Source: Corythucha ciliata (lineage: Eukaryota > Arthropoda > Insecta > Hemiptera > Tingidae). Taken from it: 64,000 bases of DNA. Below, in pieces: positions 20,961-32,229 of the stretch (position 1 is the stretch's first letter; every line of letters begins with the position of its first letter). A model generated the notes under the pieces. It did not search any database, was not told where the DNA came from, and worked only from the letters and a program-made list of their open reading frames with translations. The translations under genes and the position numbers were made by a program. The stretch lies in assembly GCA_038030265.1 (NCBI GenBank), contig CM075941.1, positions 44,764,164-44,828,163 of the forward strand, read 5' to 3'.

Positions 20961-23900
20961 GTTTAAACTCAGGGCTAACTGGCCACAGGCTGACGGTGTG
21001 GTGTCGCACCGGCTACGCCCGCCTATGTGGTTCAGGTGAATTTTGATTACGTGACAAACTCGACTCAGTGTCGAGAGCCAGGATTAGCGCTTATCGCTCG
21101 AGTATATCAAGAAGAAACCCTGGATCAATTTATTTAGCACGCCCCTTCGTCTTTAAAGCAAAATAAATCTGAATTTTACCTCAGCTCACCTATAAATAAA
21201 CCCGCACTATAAAGGATGAACTCGCGCTGGAAAAAGAATTGTGAAGCGGCAGTCCTCCCCTATAGCTATGCACCCACATAGCTTATTACGCCCAAGGGAG
21301 TAATGCACGTGTAATATTCAGTGCAGAGGTTTCTTCAGTGCTGCCGTCGGTTTGCGAAAAACGTGGCTTTGGGTGGTGGTGGGGGGTGGGGGCGCCCTTG
21401 TGTAACCATTTCCCCATGTAACCCGCACCTCTTAAACCATTCATTGTCTTACATTTTTAAAAGGAAATTAATTTTAATCGCTCCACCCTCGACGCTAATA
21501 TACTATAAAGAGAGGGGCCCAGAATGAATCGAAAATATGGCAGAACAGTCCCTCCCGGCGCTTTTACATAAAATAAAACAATTCCCTCTCCGAACTCTTT
21601 TTTTTTGTGTTTAAAAAAGCAAAGAACAACAAAAAAAAAACCTCGAAAAGTTGGAATGGAAACTCCCGCATGCCTAATATAGAGTTCAGCGGTTAATTTG
21701 GAAATTCGTGGTCAGGCTTCCCGAAATAATAGCAAACCAAATTAGGGAGTTTTTATAAACACACAAAGTAATGGAACGTCAAGGGGGGGGGGGACAGACT
21801 GCCGATCCATTGGAATTCCAAATTTTTAGGTCGGTGGGTGGGTGGGGAGTTTCCTCTTACCGGACGGTTCGGGGGAGAAAATAAAAACATTACAGATGGA
21901 ACGCATGATGTCAGTGGCTGGCGAGGCGAGGATTGTACCATACAGAAAAAATGAAGCAAAATATAATTTGCAGGCTTCGTTGGGTTATTAATTCGGAGAT
22001 TATGGAGACAAATAGTTGATGGTGAAGGGGGGTTGCATAGTATCATAGTTGAAAAGGGTGATGTGATGTCTATTTCTGAGAGATAATATTCACTAATTGT
22101 CCGCCAATTAAAACCGTTTTAAAAACGTCCCCCCTCCCCTCATCATTTCAACTCTTTCATCCCATTCACGAGTAAACACGCTTCACTTAAAATTCAGCAC
22201 ATAGACTTGAAGTCTCCCCGAATGGTTCTCACTGAACGTTCATTCCTTATTCATAATGATGTGCGCTATGCTACATTAGTCCCGAGGCCTTTTCAAATGG
22301 AGGAAATTACTATTCCATGAGGGACCCTCTCCTCACCACCCCTTGCCAACACCTTCCCTTCTAAGCATTTCCTATTCGTCTTTTAAAAAGAGATATAGGA
22401 GGGGTCGGCCTCTGGACAGGAAGGAAAAGGCCGTGTTATATGCAAATTTGAGTCTACCGAAGCCATTAAGTGTCGTACATTGTTCAAGTTCCAGGCCCTA
22501 TTTTGACGAGAGGTTATTCACTGAGAAATTACTTGTTGGCTCTTCTACACCCTCCTTCCCCCCACCCATGTATTGACGCTCCCTTTTTTAATCAAACAAA
22601 AAGTTGTTTTTTTTTGTTGCACGTATACTATGCTGGTTCGTGGGAATGATCCTCCGCCCTTGCTTCCCTCGTGGATAACGTCTACTCAACACGATTAGTT
22701 TCCCAAAATGGGATCAACTAGATTATAGTTACCCTAAATGACCCTTAATCTGTTAAAATAAGTGACAGTTTCCCGCATCTGATGCACATTCTGCCCAACA
22801 CCGGAAATTCCCCTACGTCGCTTTGTGAATCGCCGTGGAATTCGGTGGAGGTTCGCTCTCGGTGCACTCGGCTGTGTAATGATGTATCAAGACCCAGAAA
22901 AAATGAATTATGTTCTCGACAAGGCGATTTTCACTTCCATACTATTTTTTTAATAAAGTTCCCCCTCCCCTCTCCCGCTAACATCACGACTATCGTCTTA
23001 TCAACTGTTTCCATCCCTTTAGAAATACACAAACTCCAATCCTTTTTTTTTTTTTTTTATCTTTCGTTCCAAAGTTTTCTAATTTCAGTTGCATCAACGT
23101 TTCTTTGTTTTCCCTTATTTTTTCCTCCCCTTTTTTAAATGTTGAAAACTGAGGCATAGCCAGAGTTTCACGTTGGTACTTCAGTGAAAAGGAAAAGATT
23201 AGGGCTCAAACCCTTTCCCTTCAGACTCATATAATCTAAAATACTTTTTTTTTTTTCTCCCAGCTCTAGGATAAGTAAAATACCTAATGCTTCCTTCCCT
23301 AAGGGAACAGGGAAGTAAAAAGACAAAACTTTTTTTCTCCCTGTTATAGTTCAGGCGTAATAATTCTTTTTATCCTCCCCGAAAATGGATACACCCCTGG
23401 AATTTATTAGTTTATTTATCAAAACCTTTGGCAGGGCTTTCAGATCCATTTTTAAAGAGAGGGGTAGGAGCGGGGTGGACTCTACGGGTTGAAGAAGTAA
23501 AATTAATAGCCCTATAGAGGTCGTAAAATAAGATATTGAGGTGTAATACTCTACAAAACGCCTACAAAACGCGTAAAAAAAAAAAGTTTTCCCTGGGTGG
23601 TGAAGGAGGGGCTTCTGCGTGTGAGAAAAGGTAAATGGAAAGTTTGCGATTTGGGTAGCAATGGTGGTCGCGTGAAATCAGTGAATTCTCGGCTGCCCCC
23701 TTCCCCGACTCCTCAAATTATGTTGACCATAGCGTCCGTAGTGAGACTGCACTGCAGTAAATAAATTTTTGTTTCAGATCTGATACGACGGACAGAGCTA
23801 CGCGGCGCAGAGGGTAAGAATGTACACAGTGGAGATCCGTCCGTTCACTTTACTCAAGATGACTTAATTTCTGAGGGTTTATTGCCGGTTTCCGGTCCCT

Positions 23901-23999
23901 GATTAACATTATGAAGAAAAAGCTAAAACACCCGTCGAGGTCCTATTTATAACTTTCACTATGGTCCCTGATTAACGACCAAAAAATTGCGGAAATGAC
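20961..23999. other. Single-copy-like non-coding DNA
   Basis: No supported gene. Short frames at 22343-22576 and 22782-23138 were inspected and show neither recognised motifs nor convincing splice signals. It has frequent 8-18-base T, G or C runs (near 21784, 23043, 23246). It may be intergenic or intronic. Confidence 0.45.
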
Positions 24000-25440
24000 A
24001 CTATGCCCCATTAAAATAGCTCAACTTACGATTCGCCCTCCCCCCCTCCTGAAAAATGAACAAATTGACGATCCGTGCGCTGAAAAAAAAGCAAAGCAGT
24101 CCATATTCGTGATCTAAAAATGCGAAAAAACTGATCACTCATGCCTTGAAAATCGCTAAACTGACGATTCGTTCTCAATAAAGTAACCAAACTGGCTATA
24201 CTTCCGCCAGTGGCGGTTCTAGGGGCCAAAAACAGGTGAGGCGATAACCCTTCCCCCCCCCCAACCATCCATCTGTGCACAGAACAGCACAAGATGGAGC
24301 GCAACATAGAACAAAATTATTTGAGTACGACCCATACACGCGTCAATTGCCTCTTAATACAAGACAAATAGTTATTTCTTATAAATTAAAGAAATATTCG
24401 AGTAGTCACAACCATTTTATCATTTGTATGTTGATATACAAACTCTCGAATATTTCTTTAATTTATAATTACAATGACACAACAAAAACAAATGTTAAAT
24501 CAAATAGTTATTTCAACATGCAGCTCTTAGCAAGTTCACTTACGAGTACCTAGATCCCAGAGCATGGAATTTGAACAATTTTACCCTTTTTATTGACGGG
24601 TTATTTTTAGGGTGGGTCTATTTACATTAAATAATTAAATCCATGAGATTCCTCCCTTGAGCGGAACGGAGTTTCTATCAACATACAAATGATATCCGCA
24701 GGACGATTCATTTTTACCTCAGTAAGAGGACTATTGAAGTATTAAAAGCGTCAAATAGAATAAAAAATATTGACTAAACGATGTTTTTCTACTCATCGTT
24801 GGGAAGAATCAAGAACAGAAACGGAAATAATTAATCAGGTACAAGAAGGTATCACACTGCCGCGACCTGCCGGCCCGATAACTCACGAGATTGATAAAAT
24901 AATATACATATATAAATTCTAGTCTTCACCATGCGATCATAACGTTTATTTTCTACTTGTTAGCCGTCGCCTAACGAACGCATGCGCTTTAGGCGAGGCA
25001 GAGGGCACCCCCTGGCCCCTTTATCCTTTCCTCTACTCGTTCCCCATCTAGGCACCTTAGGCAACGGTTAACATTTTTCCTCGCCCATCGGTTTCTCAGG
25101 GGGGATCTTTGGATCTGCACCTCTACCGTCAATGAAGCGGACCAATTCAACTAATATAAGTGTCCATTTAGCCGCTAGAGGACATCCGAGGCAAACTTAA
25201 TTTTTGTGACCGTACATAATGACTTTTTTTCATTTTTAAAACCAAAAAAGGATATTTGTTGTTTTCTTCCTGAGGCGATGCCTACCTTGCCTCAGCTGAA
25301 AAACCGCCACTGACTTCCGCACTCCTTAAAAATAGCAAACTGGCAGCTCACGCTCGAAAAAGGGCCAAAATGTACGATTCGAGCCTTGAAAATTGCTGAA
25401 ATGACAACCCCTAAAAGTGGCAAACGAGCCACCTCGCCGG
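24000..25440. repeat. fam2 array, forward, split by a hAT-like insertion
   Basis: fam2 units run from about 24000 to 24199 ('gaaaatcgctaaactgacgattcg') and continue at 25321-25440 ('aaaaatagcaaactggcagctcacgc'). Removing 24208-25312 plus one copy of the 8-bp duplication rejoins the array in phase. The array therefore pre-dates the transposon. Confidence 0.85.
24208..25312. mobile_element. Nonautonomous hAT-like element with perfect 8-bp target duplication
   Basis: Termini are CAGTGGCGGTTCTAG (24208) and, inverted, CAGTGGCGGTTTTTC (ending 25312). Flanks are ACTTCCGC at 24200-24207 and again at 25313-25320, an exact 8-bp duplication as expected for hAT transposition. At 1105 bp it is too short for a transposase and no transposase motif is visible. 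Inside lies a perfect 24-bp inverted repeat (24379-24402 with 24445-24468, 42-bp loop), and a perfect 19-bp one (24418-24436 with 24676-24694). Subterminal blocks GGTGAGGCGA (left) and GCCTCAG/TGAGGCGATGCC (right) are typical of such ends. Short frames inside are not genes. Confidence 0.93.
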
Positions 25441-25559
25441 GCAATCGCGAACCGGGCTTTTAAAAAAATGAAAATCGTCCAATTCGTTTGATCAGCCGAT
25501 TTTTTTCCTTTTTCACCTTTAGCCCCCGCGCACACTAGAAGAAAAAAGACGCCGACGCA

Positions 25560-25592
25560 TTTTTGGATAGAGGTTTTTGTGGTTAGAGCATT
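25560..25592. repeat. sat17 remnant at the LINE 5' junction
   Basis: 'tagaggtttttgtggttagagcattttttacgc' contains one full sat17 unit and part of another directly before LINE coding sequence begins. See the matching remnant at 27848-27895. Confidence 0.7.
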
Positions 25593-27845
25593 TTTTACGC
25601 TCCTCAACGCCGCGCCTTCAGGAGGCTTGTCCGCAGGGAGAAGCGTTGCTCTTGGAGAGGCCTTTCCTATACCACCTTCATCGCGGCAAATTTGGCCCAA
25701 AACCTCTACTTGCCGCCATTGCCACAACCCAGGACGTTCACTCCACGCTTCTTGTTCTCCTTGAGGCTTTCTTCCCCGCGGATGACCCCACTCGGGATAC
25801 AGCCACAGATCTCCAAAGCCGGGAGGACATCACCCCCCCCCCCCACCAACATCACCTGATGCTCCGACATGGTCGAGACAGACGAGGTCGCAGCGGTCCT
25901 CGCAAGCGTTCCGCTGAAGAAAGCCCCCGGCTCATCCAGAATCGAGGGACACGTGCTGCGTTATCTACCTCCACCGGTCATAGTGATCCTCACTGCCATC
26001 TTTAATCGATGCCTCCACGATGTGTACTTTCCCGCTGTCTGGAAATCCAGCAATATCGCTCTGATCCTCAAAGACCCAGACCGTGACTGAAGCGACCCCT
26101 CCAGCTACCGACCCATATCCCTCATCTCCAACGAGGGCAAAGTACTGGAGCGACTCCTGGTTAACCGCCTCACACCTGGAATATATGACGCCTGCCACCG
26201 GTGGCAGTTTGGGGAAATCCCTGCGTGCTCCACGGAACACACAATCCTAAATCTCCGTACGCAAATCGCCGCTTCCACCAACCGTATAACAGCAGTTGCA
26301 TGTTACTCTATTGTTGGAGCCTTCAACGCTGCATGGTGGCCAGCCCTCCTCCACAAGATTAAAACCGCTAGGGTCCCGGCCAACATACATGACTTACTAC
26401 GCCAGCTACCTTAATAATCACCAAGTGCAGCTGAGTGACAGCGGAATCGCCGTGAAGCACGCACTCTCCAGCGGTTGCCCCCAGGGTGCAGTTTCGGCGT
26501 GCCTCCCTCCTCTGGGCCCTCGGATTCGCCCCACTCTCTTACATAGACATGAAATGGCAGGCCTACTAGCGACAGCCTTCGTCGACGACTTGGCCGTGGT
26601 GATAATCGCTCGCGACCATCACACATTCCGTCAGGAATTCCGGCGTGCCGACACTCTAATTGAGGCTTGGTGCACCTCCCGTCGCCTTTAGTCATATCAA
26701 CTACGCCAAGGCGTCTCTTACGATCTTCCGAGGGATCCAACTCTTTCCTGCCCAGGGGTTTGTACACGCCTAGCACGCACCAACCATGCCGCTCGTCCAC
26801 CCTCTCCGGTACCTGGGCGTTATCATGACGAGGTCGGGACTGCCCACCCAACATATCTATCATACCTAACACGCACAATTTAATCCAGCTGCGATTTCAT
26901 CTAGAGCATCTCGGGCAAGGGGTGGGGACTGAGCTTCTTGAAGCCCCTGCGCTGCTACAGGGTGGTTTTCATCCCGAAAGTCTCGTACACGTGTGCCGTC
27001 TGGTGGCCCTCCGCCCGACCAGCGGACCGGTGACTGATGCGCACGATCCATCGACGTTTCCTCCTGGCCACACTCCGAGCGTACCCAACCACCGCACACC
27101 TGACCCTCCATGTTCTTGCAGGCGTCCTTCCCCTCGAACTCGACATCCGAGCTGCCGCTCGCGCACGAACATTAGAGACGCATCAGCCTCAAACGTCATG
27201 GCTCAACACTCTCAGACGCGTAGTTACCACCCGCGTGCCGGGCCATCACGCTGCAATTCAACAATGGCAATTGGAATGAACAACCGCCACCACTGGACGA
27301 CACACCTTTGCCATCATCCCTGACGTGAAGGAGCGCTTGCGATGGAAGTGGTGATTCCTGAGCTACCCTGCTGTCCAAATTCTTTCGGGCCACGGCTCAT
27401 TCAACGGAAAGCTCCACTTTCATCGCCGTCGAGACAGCCCTGACTGGCCATGCGGGGGAGAGGCCGAATCTGCGGAGCATCTATAATTCTCTGCTGCCCG
27501 TTATACTGTCGTCAACAAGATCGGTGGAAAATCCCCAGCGATCTCAGAAATCTCGTCGCTAGTAAAACCTCGGCCCGCCGCTTCCTGTGCTTCGCCAACG
27601 CGTGGTGCAGTCAGAGGTGAACAGGCCCGAACATCAGCCAACCTCCACTCTTAAACGTCCTATGCGGTCAACGGTAACTGCACACCGGTTGCTCCATCCA
27701 CTCTTCCATGGGGATCACTCTTCGTCCCACCTCACACCTGTAAACTCCCCACCGCCAAGTGGTCCACACCGGTAACGTGCCAGCCTTGACGAGCTGGCAA
27801 GGTTGACGGGGAGTGGGGCGAGGATAACCAGGACTTGCACGTGCC
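25593..27845 (+). pseudogene. LINE (non-LTR retrotransposon) ORF2 copy inserted in sat17 (copy 2)
   Basis: 5'-truncated: it starts after the endonuclease. Order seen is a linker (GEALLLERPFLYHLHRGKFG in one frame), RT motif 0-1 (DEVAAVLASVPLKKAPGSS, VWKSSNIALILKDPD), an in-frame stop near 26088, SYRPISLISNEGKVLERLL, motif A degraded to CYSIVGAFNAAWW (catalytic Asp lost), GCPQGAV, and motif C FVDDLAVVIIARDH with both Asp. Then come post-RT frames and a C-terminal TxHxxFNGKLHFHRRR region (27390-27450). The frame shifts repeatedly. The 3' UTR has a stem CCAGCCTTGACGAGCTGG and ends CTTGCACGTGCCGGGC. TAGAGCATTTT lies at both junctions. Clade not fixed. Confidence 0.85.
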
Positions 27846-27895
27846 GGGCTAGAGCATTTTGTGGTGGGAGCATTTTTTGGTTAGAGCCTAGCGTT
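27846..27895. repeat. sat17 remnant at the LINE 3' junction
   Basis: 'tagagcattttgtggtgggagcattttttggttagagcc' has two to three sat17 units immediately after the LINE 3' end. Confidence 0.75.
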
Positions 27896-28352
27896 AAGAG
27901 AGTGTGGTAATAGAGTTAATGATCCACATAATTAGGTGTGAATCCGTGAAAATGAGGAAAACGGCGCAGTTGTGGTCGTAAGTCTTCTCGAAGAAGGTTT
28001 ATTGTCACCATTCTGTAAGTTAGGGTGTCCCGGGCGGACGATTTCCACAAGTGTGAGCCTAGACGAGTACGGCCCTTGGTCACCCACAACCATTGAACTC
28101 CAATAAAAGGCCCACCTCCAAGAGGGTCTACTCCGAAAGCCATCGTTCGGCCAGATGATGGTGACCAACGGGCCCAGGTGACCAGTATAATGGCATTGGA
28201 CGTTCCTGGCCAACCACACAAAGCAACATCTGTAACATCGCCCAACGGAAATGAACCGCCTCGCGGATTGCTCCGTTGCGCCGGTAAGGACGAAAACCAG
28301 GGACGAGTCCAGGTACGGCCAAGATCATTCTCGGTGCGCCCAGCGAGGCTCA
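27896..28352 (-). mobile_element. Unidentified GC-richer block, probable transposon fragment
   Basis: About 450 bp near 50% GC between a LINE and a fam1 array. The minus strand is open in two long frames (27916-28353, 145 aa; 27932-28219, 95 aa), rich in Trp, Arg and Pro. Neither matches a domain I recognise. Features are an AATAAA-like 'gacaataaacc' and a GTCACC-rich centre. It might be an LTR or a DNA-transposon fragment. Coding potential is not credited. Confidence 0.3.
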
Positions 28353-28364
28353 TTTACGGTAGAA

Positions 28365-28590
28365 AAAAAAAAAAAACCCTCCTTCGCGGCTAAAAATGAG
28401 GAAAACCACAAATTCGCGGCTAAATTGAGAAATAACACCCATTCAAGAGTAAAATTGAGAAAAGTTGCTCATTTTGAGCCTAAAATGGGGGAAAAACCAC
28501 CCAAAACCACAATCAAAATTGAGAAAAAGTGTTCTTTCGCGGATAAACTCGAGAAAACGCACCAATTTGCGGTGCCGCCGGGGAATGGGG
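28365..28590. repeat. fam1 array, forward
   Basis: Seven units with the CGCGGCTAAAATTGAG core after a 14-A run (28363-28376). Confidence 0.82.
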
Positions 28591-31257
28591 AACCCTTGAA
28601 TTATATTCGCATTTTTCATAGTTTCGTTATTTTTCAAAAAAAATGAGTTGGAGTGATAATCCAACGTGCTTTACGTCCAACTACCATACGGTGTCGTGGA
28701 CGAGGGCGAAAGCACACACATTTCGTTATTTTTAATTGTATTATTATAGTCAGAATAGCTCGTCACACAGGTTTGTAACTATACCACTCCAACCATGTTG
28801 TTGATGAAAGGAAGGAGTCAAACTAAAATAATTCCCTCATCTTAACATCAAACGAAAAAAAAGGGGGGGCGGAAAGAGTCTAAGGGCCGGAAGGGCTGAC
28901 ACCCTTAATTTATTTTAAAAAGGATCTGCCCGTGAAGATGAGAAGTGAGAGGGAGGGGAGCTGTAGTCGTCTCCAACTTTCAAAAGAAATGTTTCATACG
29001 GGCTTTTGAGCAACGGTTTACAGGCAGACGAGTAGATTTCAAAAGGGAGGTAATTTATTTCTTGAAATAACCGCCCTTCCTTCTCTATTTAGAATACTCT
29101 CAACTAACCCCCTCCTCCTCTCCCAATCTGTCTTTAAGGTTTTCCCGAGGAAATGATGCGTTAAAAAAAAAAAAAGGTAACATGTTAGTTTAACTGGATG
29201 ATGTGTTCTTCCCAAAGGGGTGAATGGTGGGCGAGAGGGAATAAAAAGGCGTGTTTTTGGATTCTTAAAACGACATCGTAATCCCCCCGTCCTTACAGTT
29301 ACAAATTTGAGTTGATTTGTCAAACTTAATCTTATCCATTTCTCAATTTATCTAGAGTCATGACTTACTTCGTTTGGCGTTCGAGGAGAGAGAGCGAGAG
29401 TGAGAGAGTGAGAGAGTAAGAGAGAGAGAAAGGATGTCCCTGTAGTGTAGGGAGACAAGGAACATTTTTATTGGCTAGTTAAATCGAAATCGGTGTTTTT
29501 TGAGTGTTTCCAAACAGCAGAATTTGGCTGAAATGTTCTTTTACACAACGATTTGAAGAGTGGATAGACACTTTTTTTTACTTGTTTGATTGCCCTTAGA
29601 TTGCCCTTTGAAGTTTATTCGTTACAAAATGCCGAAGTACAGTCAACGAGTCATTTGAATATTTTCAGCATCCATCACTACCGCTCTCGTTCAGTGGATT
29701 TACTCGACACAGATGCGGGGTTCTAAAAAAAAAAAAAAAAATGTTTTCTTTTCCTTTTATGCGTCTAGAGAAGCATCAAGTCGTGTTCTGTCTCCTTGTT
29801 ATATGCGCGTCAATCCTTGTATTTATTTTTAAGGTTCTTCGCATCCGTTTCAGGATGTATTTATACCGCGAGAGCTTCTTAGACTGATTCTCCAATACGG
29901 GGCCCTGTCTGTAGAACACTCCCTCCGCGTCTGCCTATACTGTTTCCGTCACCATATTGTAAATGCTTAAAAAGGTTTTTATCCGAGTTGTTTTTACCGT
30001 AAACTTGTCAATACGTAATGCGAAGGAATAGAGTTATGATTGAATCTTATCAATTACGTTGAAGCAGGCTCAAAAAAAAGGCCACAAGGCGGACAATAGA
30101 CCATTACATTCCCCTTTTCCCTCACTCCTAATTCCTTCAATCATAATCTTCAGAAATTCTCATCACCTCCTCGTTCATTCTTTCTTATGAAAATAATAAA
30201 TTGCCATCCCCCCTCCCCAACACCATCACAAAACACCCCTACATCTTTTCACTTTACCCCCGGTCGTCTAATTTTGAAAACCCCCAAAAAAGAAATAACA
30301 CAAATGGGGGCCACCAGGAAAGGAGAGGGGGGGGGGGCGTTATTACACATTTTTGTGGCGTGTCGTTAGGTTTTACGAGTTTTCATGGAGAATTCTCGTT
30401 TGTTGTTTAGAAATGACTCGCTTTTGTTCGAGATGCGGAATGAGGGAAAGGGGCGGGCGTAAGTAATATCGCTTTGTGTCCCTTTTTTAAAAATTCGTTT
30501 CTTTTTATAGAGCGGAATTGAAGGAAAAAGATTTCGAGAAAAGAAGAAAAGAACACCCCGCTCCCCCCTACAATACCGTCGCGTATTTGCCTATGTCGAT
30601 ACGAATAGAAACGTTACTCTTTCACGCGTGAATATTTAAGCCCCTCCTAGTGTGGTGGTGGTGGGGGGAACAGGGATGATTTTAGATGAAAGAAAAGAAA
30701 CCTCGAGGATATCCTTCGGATATACACATCTTGGACCCTTATCCTGTCGTTTCATTCAAACTTCACGATCATATTACACTGTTCTTTTTGATGCGAAACA
30801 AGAGTTGGAGGGTGGGGAGTTTAAGAGGATGCCGAAGTTTGAAAGACGTGTATATCCTTTTTCTAAGGGCCAACTCTCCCGGAAGTTTATTCTTTTTTCA
30901 ATGAATGCACTGTTGCCTCTTGACTTCGTTATTTATGTATGGGAAAAAGGTGAATTGCAAGGCGGTGGTTAGCTCGGATTTGAAAGACCCTCACGAAAAA
31001 GGTCTCTCACGTGTTTGAATTTTTCACTCAGTCGCCCCCACCCATAAGCAATGAAAAGTCGGTATACGTAGGGGGCAAAATATTAGTTTTGTACCGTTGA
31101 ATGATTCCCCCAGTAATGTTTCATATACGTCTGGTAAGACGTGCCTCGTGCATATTTCCAAGTAGCTGAAATGTGAGGATAATGAAAAGAACAATTTTGA
31201 AAAAAAAAGAAGGGGACAAGAAGAGCCGCGACATTCGTAAAAATGTTGCAGCTCATG
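28591..31257. other. Single-copy-like DNA, possible introns or intergenic
   Basis: No transposon recognised. It holds a GA-rich stretch (29387-29430), poly(A) 29726-29742, and several G or C runs. A short minus-strand stretch at 29858-29934 has coding-like composition but a poor acceptor (see rejected list). The 106-aa plus frame at 30652-30972 has no recognised motif. Confidence 0.4.
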
Positions 31258-31486
31258 TTACAGTCCCATTTTTGTCTCCCTACTCTTGTGTCTCAGCCTT
31301 TCAGGTCTCTCATTTTTTTTGTTTAAATATTCCATTAGACCATCCATCAAAAACTCAAGTACAAACACCGCATACGCCGAGTGCAACCTGTCGCTAAGAT
31401 GTTTAAAATCGCCGTTGATACAGTTGCTCTTGCCCAGCTTTTCTTCCCATAACGAGCTGAATGCGTGTGCCACCTGGATTACCGTA
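31258..31486 (-). CDS. Candidate exon of an unrecognised conserved-looking protein
   Basis: Reading the minus strand, a pyrimidine-rich acceptor (GGTTTTTCCGCTGCCCAG) precedes an open stretch: TVIQVAHAFSSLWEEKLGKS, then NCINGDFKHLSDRLHSAYAV, FVLEFLMDGLMEYLNKKNE and a basic tail ending in a stop at 31258. Codon use is mixed with many GC-ending codons, unlike the AT-rich surroundings, and the peptide looks like a compact amphipathic helical fold. It could be a terminal exon with its stop, or the true donor may lie earlier. A minus-strand AATAAA near 30890 could serve as a poly(A) signal. I do not recognise the family. Other exons were not found, so a pseudogene fragment is possible. Confidence 0.42.
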
Positions 31487-32118
31487 CTGGGCAGCGGAAA
31501 AACCTCGAGAAATTGGACCTTTTCGTCAATTCAAATCAAAAGTATTTTCAAGAAACATGAAAATAACGCACACAAAAAAAAAGTAGCTCGACATTAAAGC
31601 CACGCAATGAATAAATCATTAGGAAATGCTTTATGGAACGAGGGTGACGCAATATCGGGTGGCTCGGGCATCGGCGGGGGGGGGGGGCTCGAACTAAATA
31701 AAGGAAATACAAGATAGAGTGCGAGTTACGGGTTCTTCCTTTTCATTTCTTTAACCTCTCCATTGAATTCTAAATCAAGAAAAGCGTTCCTCCTCCTCCT
31801 CCGGCTCTCGCACCCACTTACAGAGTGGTACGCGATTTAGAATGGATGGGGGAGGGCCGGAGGAGTTCATATATATTTTTTTTTTTATTGAAGGAAGAAA
31901 AAGAGTGCTGAGTGAAGTAAATCCAATCAATTCAAATCCACTTCCATTATTAGCCCCCCCCCCCAAAAAAGAGGTTTTCAACAAGGATTATCCTTAAAAA
32001 GTTGTTATTTTCATTGCCCGCACATGAAAAATAGCACTTTTCCCCGCGCTATCGACTTCTGTCCCACAGGTCTTAGGAATTTCTCTGAACAAAATCTCAT
32101 GTACATTGCCAGAAAAGC
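31487..32118. other. Single-copy-like DNA
   Basis: No gene or repeat recognised apart from an 11-G run near 31677 and a T-run near 31877. It ends at the transposon terminus at 32119. Confidence 0.4.
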
Positions 32119-32229
32119 CAGTGGTGGACCAACACACACCCCACACAGGCCACTTAGTCACTAAATAAACAAGAAATATAATTTTAACGTCAAATTATGG
32201 ATTTTCCCTTAATACGAATTTGCACTATG

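Noticed and set aside
29858..29934. Minus-strand exon reading ADAEGVFYRQGPVLENQSKK
   Set aside because: Composition is coding-like, but the upstream AG lacks a pyrimidine tract. A second frame is also open over the same bases, so the reading is ambiguous.
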